NCBI GenBank assembly: GCA_963719465.1
Contig: OY970386.1
Span: 1,240,001 to 1,304,000 of the forward strand
Source of the DNA: JALHUB01 sp963719465
GTDB lineage: Bacteria; Chloroflexota; Dehalococcoidia; DSTF01; JALHUB01
Direction: 5' to 3'
DNA: 64,000 nt
A program made the position numbers and the translations under genes. Numbering within the stretch: the first letter of the stretch is position 1; every line of letters starts with the position of its first letter. The notes below the pieces were generated by a model. It saw only the letters and a program-made list of their open reading frames with translations. It was not told the origin of the DNA and did not search any database. Shown piece by piece: positions 26,559 to 34,760 of this stretch.

Positions 26559-26583
26559 TTATACGTACTATAACAACCGTTGT
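26559..26583. promoter_or_regulatory. Inverted repeats in the divergent control region of the element
   Basis: TTATA-CGTAC-TATAA (26559-26573) and ACAAC-C-GTTGT (26573-26583) abut in the 121-bp AT-rich gap between the two divergent transcription units. This is the natural place for a lysogeny-type switch operator. Confidence 0.45.
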
Positions 26584-26608
26584 AGCGTCCGTCAAGGGGG
26601 TAAGTAAC

Positions 26609-26803
26609 ATGGAGAACAGACTCTTGGTGTCAGTCGAAGAGGCGTCGGCTATCCTTTCACTCGGTCGGAGCAAGGTCTTCGAGCTCGTGGCCGCTGGAGA
26701 AATCGAGAGCCTGAAAGTTGGACGGAGGCGCCTTATTCCCCGGCAGGCACTCGATGCCTACGTCCAACGCCAGCGGGAGGTTCAGGCCGCAGAGGTGGTG
26801 TAG
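26609..26803 (+). CDS. Excisionase-like helix-turn-helix protein
   Basis: 64 residues from ATG 26609. The sequence VSVEEASAILSLGRSKVFEL, then AAGEIESLKVGRRRLIPRQ and ALDAYVQRQRE is the compact winged helix of the excisionase/MerR-like family (HTH_17). Such proteins bend DNA at att sites or act as regulators. Its stop shares a base with the GTG start of the primase (TAGTG), so the two are translated together. Confidence 0.85.
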   Translation: MENRLLVSVEEASAILSLGRSKVFELVAAGEIESLKVGRRRLIPRQALDAYVQRQREVQAAEVV

Positions 26804-29244
26804 TGGACGCGCTCGGCCAACTGGCGACCGACATAGAGGCGGCCATCGCCAAACGTGACGGGCGCAAAGAGGGAGCCGAGATTCGCTTTCGCTGCCCGAA
26901 CCCCAATCATGCCGACGCTCACCCTTCCGCTCGCTGGAATCCGCGCAAAGGCGTCTGGCACTGCGACGCTTGCGGCTCCGGCGGCGGCGCCATCGACCTG
27001 GCGCGTAGGCTCGGGCTGGAGGTCCCCGAACGCGAAAAAGACGGGCTTACCCTTGCCGAGTTCGCGGCTGCGAAGAGGCTCCCGGCGGACTTGCTGGCAA
27101 GCTTCGGCGTGGCGGATGGGAAGAGAAGGCGAAGCCTCCAGCCGTGCGTCGATATTCCCTACTTGCTCCCCGACGGGCAAGTGGCCGCCGTTCGGAAGCG
27201 CCTCTCGCTGACGACCGAACCGCGATGCGTCTGGCGCAAGGGGGATCACCCGATCCCCTACGGCCTTCCGAAGCTGCGCGAGGCGAAGGCGGCGGGATAT
27301 GTGATCCTGCTAGAAGGCGAGTCGGATTCGTGGACGTTGTGGGCCGCTGGCCTTCCAGCGCTCGGCATACCGGGCGCGTCGATGTGGCGGGCGGAATGGG
27401 CCGCGTATCTTGGCGGGATCGCGACAGTCTACTGCTGGCGAGAGCCGGACGCGGGCGGCGACACGCTGGCGCCGAAGGTGGCGGCTTCCCTCCCCGACGT
27501 GCGAATCATCGAAGCCCCGGCCGGCGTCAAGGACGCGTCGCAGTTGTGGTTGTCGCTCGACGCCAACGTCGACGCGTTCCGGCGGCGCATGGGTGAACTC
27601 AGGGCGACTGCGCGCCCCGCCAGCGAGCTACGGGCCGAGGCGCTGACGGCCGAGGCGCGGCAAGCCTTCGAAGTTGCCCGTCATCTTCTGGACGATCCCA
27701 GCCTAATTGATCGCGTCACCGAGGCGATCCGCTCCGGCAGCTATGCTGGCGACCTACGCCCGCCGCTTCTGGCCTATGTTGCGCTGACTTCTCGTCTGTT
27801 GGAAAGGCCGCTGAATCTCGCCTACATAGCGCCGTCGGCGGCCGGCAAGAACAAGGCCGTCGACTCTGCGGTCGAATTGATGCCCAAGAGCGCCTATCAC
27901 CTGGAAGCGGCCGGCTCCGCTCGCGCCCTGGTCTATGGCGACGCGGATTTTCAGAACCGCATGGTGATCGTCGCGGAGGCCGATAGCATCCCCGAAGACG
28001 GCCCCGCCGCAAGCGCCGTGCGCGCCCTTGCAACGGACAACGCGATGATGTACGACGTGACGGAGCGTGACGAGCAAACGGGCCGCTTCGCCGTTCGGCA
28101 CATAGTCAAGCCTGGCCCCACCGGACTCATTACCACTTCGACGCGACCGCTCGGGCCGCAACTCGATACGCGGATGCTCACAGTGAGCGTCCCGGACACG
28201 CCAGCGCAGACTCGGGCCGTGCTATTGACTCACGCCGCGTCGGTTAACGGCTCGCGCCCGAGCCCGGATGTCACCGGCCTTGTCGCCGTTCAGCGATGGT
28301 TAGAGCTTGCCGGGGAGCGGCGCGTGACCATTCCGTTCGCCCACGCGCTCGCCGAGCTTGTGCCAGCCGATCTCGTGCGTATGCGGCGTGACTTTCGCCA
28401 ACTTCTCACGCTCATTCAGGCGGTTGCGCTGCTCTACCAGCGCCAGCGACAACGCGACGGCGACGGGAGGATAATCGCAACGCTTGACGACTACGGGGTG
28501 GCCTGCGACGTGGTGGCGGACGTGTTCACGGCCGTCGCGACCGGCGGCATATCGCCGGCTATGCGTGAGACTGTCGCAAGAGTCGGCGACCTCTACGATG
28601 GACAAACGGCCCTGACGGTGAAACAGATCGCCGACGCCCTCGCGCTCGACAAGAGTTCGACCTGGAGGCGTGTCAAGACGGCCGTGCGGCTCGGCTATCT
28701 CCAGAACCTCGAAACACGCAAGGGAACGCCGGCGCGCGTAGTACCCGGCGAGCCGCTGCCAGAAGACAAGCCCGCGCTCCCCACTGTCGAGGATATACGT
28801 GGGTGGCTTCACCTTCCCGAAACCCTTGCAACCGTGCAACCACCCATTCCCGCCCGAATCTACGGTGAATCTGGCGCGGCGGTTGCACAAGGCCTTGCAA
28901 CCGCTATGCAACCGCGCATGCAACCGATCGACCCGACGGCCCCGGTTCCAGACGGTTGCACGCCGGTTGCAACGCGCATTGCAATCGCTCCAGAAGCGCC
29001 TCTAGATACGAAAACCACCCCTTCAGAGGGTACGGTTGCACGGTTGCAGTCGGATCGGGGAGATAAAGACACCTACATGCGATCGCCCTTAGTCCGAGCC
29101 GCGCTCGACATGGGCGCGACGCTTGTTGACGACAGCGGGATGCGCTGCCACACCTGCGGCGGTGTCGAGTTCTACTATCGCGCCGACGGGACCGGCCCCG
29201 TTTGCGCCCGTTGTCACCCAGGCCCGGCGGTCCTGGCAAATTAG
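26803..29244 (+). CDS. CHC2/TOPRIM primase with ATPase-like region (element replication protein)
   Basis: 813 residues from GTG 26803. Residues ~30-60 form a CHC2-type zinc finger (FRCPNPNHADAHPS and WHCDACGSGGGAIDLA). A TOPRIM-like segment follows (YVILLEGESDSWTLWAAGL). The middle has a P-loop-like IAPSAAGKNKAVDSA, where Asn replaces Ser/Thr, then VVIVAEADSIPEDGPAAS as a Walker B candidate. A winged-helix stretch (LTVKQIADALALDKSSTWRR) and a C-terminal four-Cys ribbon (CHTCGG, CARCHPG) end it. The order resembles replication proteins of small integrated plasmids and satellites. The iteron cluster lies inside its 3' part. Confidence 0.85.
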   Translation: MDALGQLATDIEAAIAKRDGRKEGAEIRFRCPNPNHADAHPSARWNPRKGVWHCDACGSGGGAIDLARRLGLEVPEREKDGLTLAEFAAAKRLPADLLASFGVADGKRRRSLQPCVDIPYLLPDGQVAAVRKRLSLTTEPRCVWRKGDHPIPYGLPKLREAKAAGYVILLEGESDSWTLWAAGLPALGIPGASMWRAEWAAYLGGIATVYCWREPDAGGDTLAPKVAASLPDVRIIEAPAGVKDASQLWLSLDANVDAFRRRMGELRATARPASELRAEALTAEARQAFEVARHLLDDPSLIDRVTEAIRSGSYAGDLRPPLLAYVALTSRLLERPLNLAYIAPSAAGKNKAVDSAVELMPKSAYHLEAAGSARALVYGDADFQNRMVIVAEADSIPEDGPAASAVRALATDNAMMYDVTERDEQTGRFAVRHIVKPGPTGLITTSTRPLGPQLDTRMLTVSVPDTPAQTRAVLLTHAASVNGSRPSPDVTGLVAVQRWLELAGERRVTIPFAHALAELVPADLVRMRRDFRQLLTLIQAVALLYQRQRQRDGDGRIIATLDDYGVACDVVADVFTAVATGGISPAMRETVARVGDLYDGQTALTVKQIADALALDKSSTWRRVKTAVRLGYLQNLETRKGTPARVVPGEPLPEDKPALPTVEDIRGWLHLPETLATVQPPIPARIYGESGAAVAQGLATAMQPRMQPIDPTAPVPDGCTPVATRIAIAPEAPLDTKTTPSEGTVARLQSDRGDKDTYMRSPLVRAALDMGATLVDDSGMRCHTCGGVEFYYRADGTGPVCARCHPGPAVLAN
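28827..29048. repeat. Iteron cluster within the primase gene (candidate element origin)
   Basis: Ten exact copies of GGTTGCA or its complement TGCAACC occur at 28827, 28835, 28881, 28896, 28907, 28919, 28954, 28965, 29034 and 29042 (start positions), plus one near match at 28980. Chance predicts far fewer than one copy in 222 bp. They occur on both strands and in different codon frames, so protein sequence does not explain them. Confidence 0.75.
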
Positions 29245-29280
29245 GACAGTACCTGCCCATCTGGTGGCCGCAGACCGTCC

Positions 29281-29314
29281 ATTTTGTGCACTTTTGTCCG
29301 TTTTGTCCTGTTTT
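29281..29314 (+). repeat. T-rich short direct repeats after the primase gene
   Basis: TTTTGT recurs at 29282, 29292 and 29301, followed by TTTTC at 29311, a 9-10 bp period. The T-rich strand could be an unwinding element for the nearby iteron cluster. It lies in a 187-bp stretch between genes. Confidence 0.45.
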
Positions 29315-29431
29315 CAGGCGCTGAGCAATGACAGGACCGATCACCGCCGAGCAGCGCGAGCGCATTGAGCAAGCCTTCCGCGCTGGAGGAGGAAAGAGAC
29401 GCGACCCGGCGTGAAAGGAAGGGTTCTTCGG

Positions 29432-29662
29432 TCAGCGACCCCGTGACAGTCGGTGCAGCCTGATGCCACGGATAACCTCACCCGGAAGCCGGAAGAGTAC
29501 GAGAACGACTAGTATGAGCGTTCCGATACGTAATAGGGCACCGATGGGCCAGAGGCCGACGGAGTAGGCCAGGTCGCTGGCCCAATACCCGACGAGAATC
29601 AGGGCAACGAGGATGGCTATGAGTATGGCAAATCCCGCCAACATGTTGAGTAGAACTTTCAC
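29432..29662 (-). CDS. Small membrane protein of the element
   Basis: 76 residues, with two hydrophobic helices (MLAGFAILIAILVALILVGY and ALLRIGTLILVVLVLF) and a basic C-terminal tail. No family recognised. It is the only minus-strand gene between the primase and the right-end cargo. Confidence 0.5.
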   Translation of the reverse strand: MKVLLNMLAGFAILIAILVALILVGYWASDLAYSVGLWPIGALLRIGTLILVVLVLFRLPGEVIRGIRLHRLSRGR

Positions 29663-29818
29663 GCTCTAATCATACGCCCCTCTGTCAAGAGAGACAGATG
29701 TTCGACAGCGGGACATTGCTCGACGCTGCCCGAGCGGGCGCTGGCGAGTCAGCGGATGCACAGGCCCGCCGACCGCTTGCTGCGCGTGGTATGATCGCGT
29801 GTCAGAGAGGAAAGCGAA

Positions 29819-30211
29819 ATGAGACGCCCCATAAAGGCGAGCCTCTACATTGGGCCGGTCATCGTCGTGGCTCTAGCCGTGGCCTGTAGCGCCAGGAGCA
29901 ACACGCCAGCCCCGACGGCGGCTCAGGCGACCATTCAACCCCAACTCTCTGTCGCCGAGGTGTGTGAACTACTGCGCGAGAAAATTGAGGCGGCCGGCAC
30001 GACGCAGGCCCAGCCGTTGGAGAGGATTGACCAGGGCGCACTGATGAGGCAGGCTGTCGCCAGCCGCATCCTATCCGGCCAGTGCAAACCGTCATTCGAT
30101 TCGGGCACCTGGACAATCGCCGTTGACAGGGAGACATTCTCGCTCCGTGAAGCGACCCGCATCATCACGGCGGTGAGCGCCTCCGCGGGTGCGGTTCTTG
30201 TAGCCCCTTGA
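29819..30211 (+). CDS. Small element-encoded lipoprotein
   Basis: 130 residues from ATG 29819 with GAGAGGAAA upstream. The signal peptide ends in a lipobox (VVALAVACSA), so Cys24 or so should be lipidated. The mature part (LSVAEVCELLREKIEAAG, then FDSGTWTIAVDRETFSLREATRII) is a small alpha/beta domain I do not recognise. It is likely cargo acting at the cell surface. Confidence 0.6.
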   Translation: MRRPIKASLYIGPVIVVALAVACSARSNTPAPTAAQATIQPQLSVAEVCELLREKIEAAGTTQAQPLERIDQGALMRQAVASRILSGQCKPSFDSGTWTIAVDRETFSLREATRIITAVSASAGAVLVAP

Positions 30212-30296
30212 CGGGCGGCGCCAGTCGGCGTCCTGAGGGCCTTCACGTCAGCGCTCAGACGCGTGAGCCTAGACAGGGTGGATGTTGAGGGCCAAC

Positions 30297-30977
30297 CTAC
30301 TGCTGGCTGCCTCGCCTCCTGGCCGCCACGGTTCCCGCCACGGTGATGGCCAGTACACCGCCGGCCGCGCCTAGCACAGCGTACGTGCCGCCGCCAATAC
30401 CAGAAGCGCCAGTCCTTGTTGCGAGGTCGGGGGGTTCCGCGACGCCGCCGACGACGGAGGAATTCGTCCAGTCGACTATGATGCGAGCAGCATACAGCGT
30501 CTCAGCATTTCCGTCGGTTTTGCCTTGGATACTGTATTCATGTTCGCCGCTCGCCAAGGGAACGGGTGCGGAGCGGACGCGGACGACAGCCGGGCTCGGC
30601 GAAGTATGGCATGTCTCGGTTTCGTCTATGGCCGTCCGATCTTCGGTTAGCCTCACACATTCAGTGGCGTAGGCTTTGAGCACCGTTTCGAGCTGAACGG
30701 TGGAGTTCGCTGGATAGTCCGCAGAATCGAGGGCGACCAAGAAGGGTCCAGCATCTGGCGAACCATTGTTATCTTCGGTTAGGAACAGCCAGGTGTTTGG
30801 TGGGTACCCATACACAATTCCCTGGCCGTCTGCAATGAGGGCGATTTGTGCTTCGCCTTGTTGCCCGGCCGTCGCGCTCGCCGATGCTTTGAAGTTGAGC
30901 AGGTTGCCAGCCGTGCAGCCTAGGATGATTCCGGCTACCAGGGCAAGCCCTACCGCTGCGATGATGAGCCGCTTCAC
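30297..30977 (-). CDS. Element-encoded surface protein with GGVAEPPD C-terminal motif
   Basis: 226 residues from GTG 30977, with TAGGAGGTG upstream. It has an N-terminal signal with a lipobox-like Cys (VAGIILGCTAG) and a beta-rich domain (WLFLTEDNNGSPDAGPFLV, then HEYSIQGKTDG). The C-terminal end is tripartite: VVGGVAEPPDLA, a Gly-rich helix, then AARRRGSQQ. A near-identical VGGLAEPPDVA motif precedes the last helix of the propeller protein at 59907-62084. The function is unknown; surface display is inferred. Confidence 0.6.
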   Translation of the reverse strand: MKRLIIAAVGLALVAGIILGCTAGNLLNFKASASATAGQQGEAQIALIADGQGIVYGYPPNTWLFLTEDNNGSPDAGPFLVALDSADYPANSTVQLETVLKAYATECVRLTEDRTAIDETETCHTSPSPAVVRVRSAPVPLASGEHEYSIQGKTDGNAETLYAARIIVDWTNSSVVGGVAEPPDLATRTGASGIGGGTYAVLGAAGGVLAITVAGTVAARRRGSQQ

Positions 30978-31050
30978 GATGCACCTCCTATGCACTAGTT
31001 GGCGGGGATGCGGCAAGCATAGCACTGCCGAGGCGTCTGTCAACCGTTGC

Positions 31051-31073
31051 GTTGACAGCCAGTTTGACAGCCA
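31051..31073 (+). repeat. Paired arm-type repeats, right end of element
   Basis: GTTGACAGCCA at 31051 and TTTGACAGCCA at 31063, again 12 bp apart and in the same orientation as the left pair. They lie about 105 bp inside the right attachment copy. Confidence 0.7.
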
Positions 31074-31178
31074 GGCCGATGCACAAATGCGGACGGCGGT
31101 GCACGGTGCTAGATATAAGGGGGAGATTGTGAATCTAGGGCGGATTTGGGCGGACGGCCAAAAACACTCGTATTCGAC

Positions 31179-31215
31179 TTACGAAACCGCTGCTCTACCT
31201 CTGAGCTACGCTGGC
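31179..31215. repeat. Attachment site, distal copy: displaced 5' half of tRNA-Thr
   Basis: Exact 37-bp copy of 24493-24529. It ends in the anticodon loop and has no 3' half, so it cannot be a working tRNA. Confidence 0.9.
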
Positions 31216-31224
31216 TTCGGATGA

Positions 31225-31253
31225 AGTATAGCCAACCGCAGGTACGGAATCAA
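31225..31253 (-). promoter_or_regulatory. Stranded original promoter of tRNA-Thr
   Basis: Minus-strand TTGATT (31253-31248), 17-bp spacer, TATACT (31230-31225). The -10 ends nine bases before the 5' end of the half tRNA at 31215, the spacing expected for a tRNA gene. After insertion it faces into the element. Confidence 0.7.
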
Positions 31254-31540
31254 ACTCGCTGAAGCACCGGGGATAATCGCTGGCCGGGGTGACCGCTGCC
31301 CTCCAAGACCCGTCTGTCGCGATCCGGTTTGCCGAGCCGATCGACGGAAGCGCCCACCGCGCTCGCCGAGAGGGTGAGCGCGGTCAAGCCAGCCTCGGCC
31401 CGCCCGTCTTATCACGAGTGATAGCGGTTTCCTCAACTCTTCGTCCAAGGGTCCCAGGATTACGCGCGCGTTGTCGGTTGCCGGGGGCTGGAATACTATG
31501 AAGACTACCGGGTGGCTTCCAGCAGCATGATCGGAGCGAC
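31254..31540. other. Intergenic stretch without recognised genes
   Basis: Chromosomal flank between the right end of the element and the glycosyltransferase gene. No convincing ORF, RNA or repeat is seen. Confidence 0.4.
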
Positions 31541-32875
31541 ATGCCCGATTCGAATGACTCCGTTTCTGAGGAAAGCGCCTCGACGGCGCGCTTCCCGCTT
31601 CCCAGATTCGCCGAGCGGCCGGGAACGTGGATTGTGGCGCTGTTCCTGCTGGCGCTGACGTTGCGGGTGGTCTGGGCTTTCGGCGTGCAGTGCGACCCGC
31701 GAACGTACTGGCGCTGGGACATGACGATGTATGATTTCCAGGCGTCGGCGTTCGCCGACGGCTACGGCTACGTTGATTTCAACGGCGACCCTTCGGCGCA
31801 CTGGCCTCCGGGCTACCCGATGGCGCTGACTCCCCTTTACAAGGTCACAGGGAATAGCCTGCTGTCGGCGCGGCTTGCCAACGCGGTCGCCGGGAGCCTG
31901 ACGGTGGTCCTTGTCTACCTGCTGGGCGCGAAGGTCTTCGGCCGGGCGGCAGGGGTGATCGGCGCCGGGCTGCTGGCGGTGATGCCGAATCAGATCGTCT
32001 TCACGGGCCTCACGCTATCGGAGGTCTTCTTCACATTTCTGTTCGTGCTGATTCTGTTGCTCACCGCCTATGCTCTGCTGTCTGACAAGGAACCGCAGCT
32101 CTGGCAGGTCGCGCTGATCGGTGCGCTCATCGGCGCGGCAGCGATGGTGCGCGGCGAGGCGCTGCTGCTGGTCGCGGTCATACCGCTCGCGGTGTGGCTG
32201 AAGCGACGGTCCTGGCGATGGCTTGCGCTGCGCTTCGCGGCGCTGGCGATTGGGGCGGTGGTCGTCATCGCGCCCTGGACGATTCGAAACGCGATCCAGA
32301 TGAAAGCGCCAATCCTGATATCGACCAGCGCAACGGAGGCGTTCTGGATGGCTCATCACCCCGGGGCGAACGGCAAGATCAGCGATTTCCTCGTCAATTA
32401 CCAGTACAAGAACGAGCTCAACCCGAAGAAAGAGGTGGACATCAATAACGAGGCGCTGAAGGAGGCGCTGAGCTTCATTCGCCACAATCCGGCGCAGGAA
32501 CTGACGCTCATCCCGCGACGCTTCTTCGCGCTGTACAACGAGGACGCCTCCGGCACGCTGTGGCTGCAGACGCCAGCCACGCTCTCCTTCAGCTCGGGCC
32601 GCCACTTGCGGGAGGCGAGCGACCTGGGCTACTGGGGCGTCATGGCGCTGGCCGCGATTGGTTTTCCGGCGTGGCTGTCCTGGAAAGACCGGCGCAAAGG
32701 ATTGCTGCTGGCAGTTGTCGTTGCCTGGACGCTGCTGTTCATCATCGTCTTCTTCGGCGATTCGCGCTTCCACTTCCCGCTCACGCCGATCTTCTGCCTC
32801 TGGGCGGGAGCTTCGGCAGTGATGTGGTGGCCGCGAACTGTGGCCTGGTGGCGGACCCGGGCGAGTCGGGCGTAG
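31541..32875 (+). CDS. GT-C glycosyltransferase, family 39 / ArnT-like
   Basis: 444 residues with about ten membrane helices. The first outer loop has the acidic pattern FGVQCDPRTYWRWDMTMYD, followed by HWPPGYPMALTPLYKV and RLANAVAGSLTVVLVYLLG, typical of PMT_2/GT39 enzymes that move sugars from a polyprenyl-phosphate carrier. A soluble C-terminal region precedes two final helices. Acceptor unknown; protein or lipid glycosylation at the outer face is expected. CGGAG ribosome-binding site before ATG. Confidence 0.82.
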   Translation: MPDSNDSVSEESASTARFPLPRFAERPGTWIVALFLLALTLRVVWAFGVQCDPRTYWRWDMTMYDFQASAFADGYGYVDFNGDPSAHWPPGYPMALTPLYKVTGNSLLSARLANAVAGSLTVVLVYLLGAKVFGRAAGVIGAGLLAVMPNQIVFTGLTLSEVFFTFLFVLILLLTAYALLSDKEPQLWQVALIGALIGAAAMVRGEALLLVAVIPLAVWLKRRSWRWLALRFAALAIGAVVVIAPWTIRNAIQMKAPILISTSATEAFWMAHHPGANGKISDFLVNYQYKNELNPKKEVDINNEALKEALSFIRHNPAQELTLIPRRFFALYNEDASGTLWLQTPATLSFSSGRHLREASDLGYWGVMALAAIGFPAWLSWKDRRKGLLLAVVVAWTLLFIIVFFGDSRFHFPLTPIFCLWAGASAVMWWPRTVAWWRTRASRA

Positions 32876-33002
32876 CAGGGGGAAATGGCGGAACGGGGTG
32901 TCGCCAGACCCTCAGGCGTCGCTGGTGGCGGGGAAGGCGCCTGAAGCTCCGACGACCCCCGTTCCTTCACAGTATCGGTCGGATCGGCGAAAGCTGAAGA
33001 GG

Positions 33003-33893
33003 TCAATTCCCGATTTTGCCGATTCCCTCCGTCTGCCGAGCGGCGCGATAGGAGCTGCGCACCAGCGGCCCTGATTCGACGTGGCGGAAGCCGAGCGCTA
33101 GCGCTTCGCGGCGAAACTCCTCAAACTCGTCCGGCGTGTAGAATCGCTGGACGGGCAGGTGGCGCGCGCTCGGCCGGAGGTACTGGCCCAGCGTCAGGAT
33201 GTCGCAGTCGGTGGCGCGAAGGTCGAAGAAGACCTGCCGCAGCTCGGACGGCTCTTCGCCGAGGCCCAGCATAAGGCCGCTTTTGGTCAGCATGTCCGGT
33301 CGCAGCTCCTTCGCTTCGCGCAGCAGTGCCAGTGAGCGCTCGTACACCGCCTGCGGGCGGACGCGGCGATACAGGCGCGGAACCGTCTCGACGTTGTGGT
33401 TAAGGATGTCGGGCGCGGCGTCGGTGATGGCGGCGAGCGCCTGCCAGTCGCCCTTTAGGTCGGGGATCAGCACTTCGACGGCGGTGGCCGGCGAAAGACG
33501 GCGCACCTGGCGGATGGCCTCCGCGAAGATGGACGCGCCGCCATCGGGCAGGTCGTCGCGGGTGACGGAGGTGATTACGGCGTGTCGCAGGCCGAGCAGG
33601 GCGACCGTTTCGGCGACGCGCTGCGGCTCTTCGCCGTCGACGGGTGCCGGGCGGCCGGTGCGGATGGCGCAGAATCGGCAGGCGCGCGTGCAGACGTTGC
33701 CGAGGATGAGGAACGTCGCGGTGCCGGCCTGGAAGCACTCGCCGATGTTGGGGCAGGCGGCTTCTTCGCAGACGGTATGCAGCGTGGCGCGGCGGAGCAG
33801 CGCTCTAACGCGCAGGTAGCCTTCGCTGCCGGGCGCGCGTACCTTCAGCCAGGGCGGCAGGCGACGCACCGGCGAAGAGGCGTCAGATTCCAT
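33003..33893 (-). CDS. lipA: Lipoyl synthase
   Basis: 296 residues. A radical-SAM enzyme that inserts two sulphurs into the octanoyl chain on lipoyl domains. The auxiliary cluster motif is CEEAACPNIGEC and the radical-SAM motif CTRACRFC. LGLGE and YLRPSARHLPVQRFYTPDEF are also LipA blocks. It lies 53 bp downstream of lipB on the same strand, giving the complete two-step de novo lipoate pathway. Confidence 0.95.
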   Translation of the reverse strand: MESDASSPVRRLPPWLKVRAPGSEGYLRVRALLRRATLHTVCEEAACPNIGECFQAGTATFLILGNVCTRACRFCAIRTGRPAPVDGEEPQRVAETVALLGLRHAVITSVTRDDLPDGGASIFAEAIRQVRRLSPATAVEVLIPDLKGDWQALAAITDAAPDILNHNVETVPRLYRRVRPQAVYERSLALLREAKELRPDMLTKSGLMLGLGEEPSELRQVFFDLRATDCDILTLGQYLRPSARHLPVQRFYTPDEFEEFRREALALGFRHVESGPLVRSSYRAARQTEGIGKIGN

Positions 33894-33946
33894 AAGCCTA
33901 TGATATCAGGTCGAAGCTGCCGCCGGTTGGCGCGTGCTCGCCAGAC

Positions 33947-34633
33947 TCAGCTTGCGGGCAGCGCGGCCACCAGCTCTTCGGCGGAGCCGACACGCAGGTC
34001 GAGGTCGAGGTGGTGCACGAGCGCTTCGGTGACGCGGTCCGCGACGTCGTCCATCGGTACCGGGCGACCGAGAAGGCCTGCGATGGAGTTGACGCCGGCG
34101 TCGTGGAGGCCGCAGGAGACGATGTGGTCGAAGTAGGTGAGGTCGGTGTTGACGTTGAGGGCGAAGCCGTGGCTGGTGACGCCCTGCGAGATGTGCAGGC
34201 CGATGGCGGCAAGCTTCTCGTTGCCGACCCAGACGCCGGGCCGGCCTTCCGAGACCTCGGCGGCGATACTGAAGGCGGCGAGCGCTTCGATGATCGCGCG
34301 TTCGAGGGCAGCCACGAACCAGCGCGGGCCTTCGTTCCAGCAGTGGAGGTCGACGATTGGGTAGCAGACGAGCTGGCCGGGGCCGTGGTAGGTGATATCG
34401 CCGCCGCGGTCGACCCAGTAGACCCTGGCGTCGCGCTCCTCGAGCTCCTGCGGCGTGAGGCGCAAGTTGGCAGCGATTCCGGCCCGCCCGAAGGTGTAGG
34501 TGTGCGGATGCTCGAGGAGGAGGATGTGGCCCTGCTCTCCACCCTTGACCTGCTCGCAGAGGCGCTTCTGGAGGTCCCAGCCCTCCATGTAGTCGAGAGT
34601 TTGGAATCGGATCAGAGTGCAGGGAACGGTCAT
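33947..34633 (-). CDS. lipB: Lipoyl(octanoyl) transferase
   Basis: 228 residues from ATG 34633, with AAGGAG eight bases upstream. Moves the octanoyl group from acyl-carrier protein to lipoyl domains. Family blocks: HPHTYTFGR, DRGGDITYHGPGQLVCYPI, GVWVGNEKLAAIGLHIS with the active-site Lys, and SCGLHDAGVNSI with the catalytic Cys. The longer in-frame extension to 34942 is not LipB-like. Confidence 0.94.
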   Translation of the reverse strand: MTVPCTLIRFQTLDYMEGWDLQKRLCEQVKGGEQGHILLLEHPHTYTFGRAGIAANLRLTPQELEERDARVYWVDRGGDITYHGPGQLVCYPIVDLHCWNEGPRWFVAALERAIIEALAAFSIAAEVSEGRPGVWVGNEKLAAIGLHISQGVTSHGFALNVNTDLTYFDHIVSCGLHDAGVNSIAGLLGRPVPMDDVADRVTEALVHHLDLDLRVGSAEELVAALPAS

Positions 34634-34760
34634 TGGCTGGTCTCCTTCCGCCTGGAGTCGATCTATCCTGGACAAGTCCGATGATAGAGCATCAGGATGC
34701 TTCTGGCTAGAGCCTACGCGACATAACGCGACGCAGGAAATGTAAAATGTGGGCCTCGAT

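Larger units (their letters stand above)
24493..31215. mobile_element. Integrative element in tRNA-Thr with its own replication module
   Basis: Bounded by a 37-bp perfect direct repeat matching the 5' half of tRNA-Thr. Contents from left: arm repeats, tyrosine integrase, unknown 250-residue protein, divergent promoter region, excisionase-like HTH protein, primase/ATPase with internal iterons, T-rich repeats, three small membrane or lipoprotein cargo genes, arm repeats. No phage structural, terminase, relaxase or type IV secretion genes are present. It is best described as an integrative, possibly replicating, satellite-like island. Intact att sites and integrase suggest it could still excise. 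Confidence 0.88.

Noticed and set aside
29328..29414. 28-residue ORF after the primase gene
   Set aside because: It is charged and tidy but has no ribosome-binding site and is very short.
24612..31073. Region considered as a degraded prophage
   Set aside because: No structural, packaging or lysis gene or remnant is seen, and the ends are intact.
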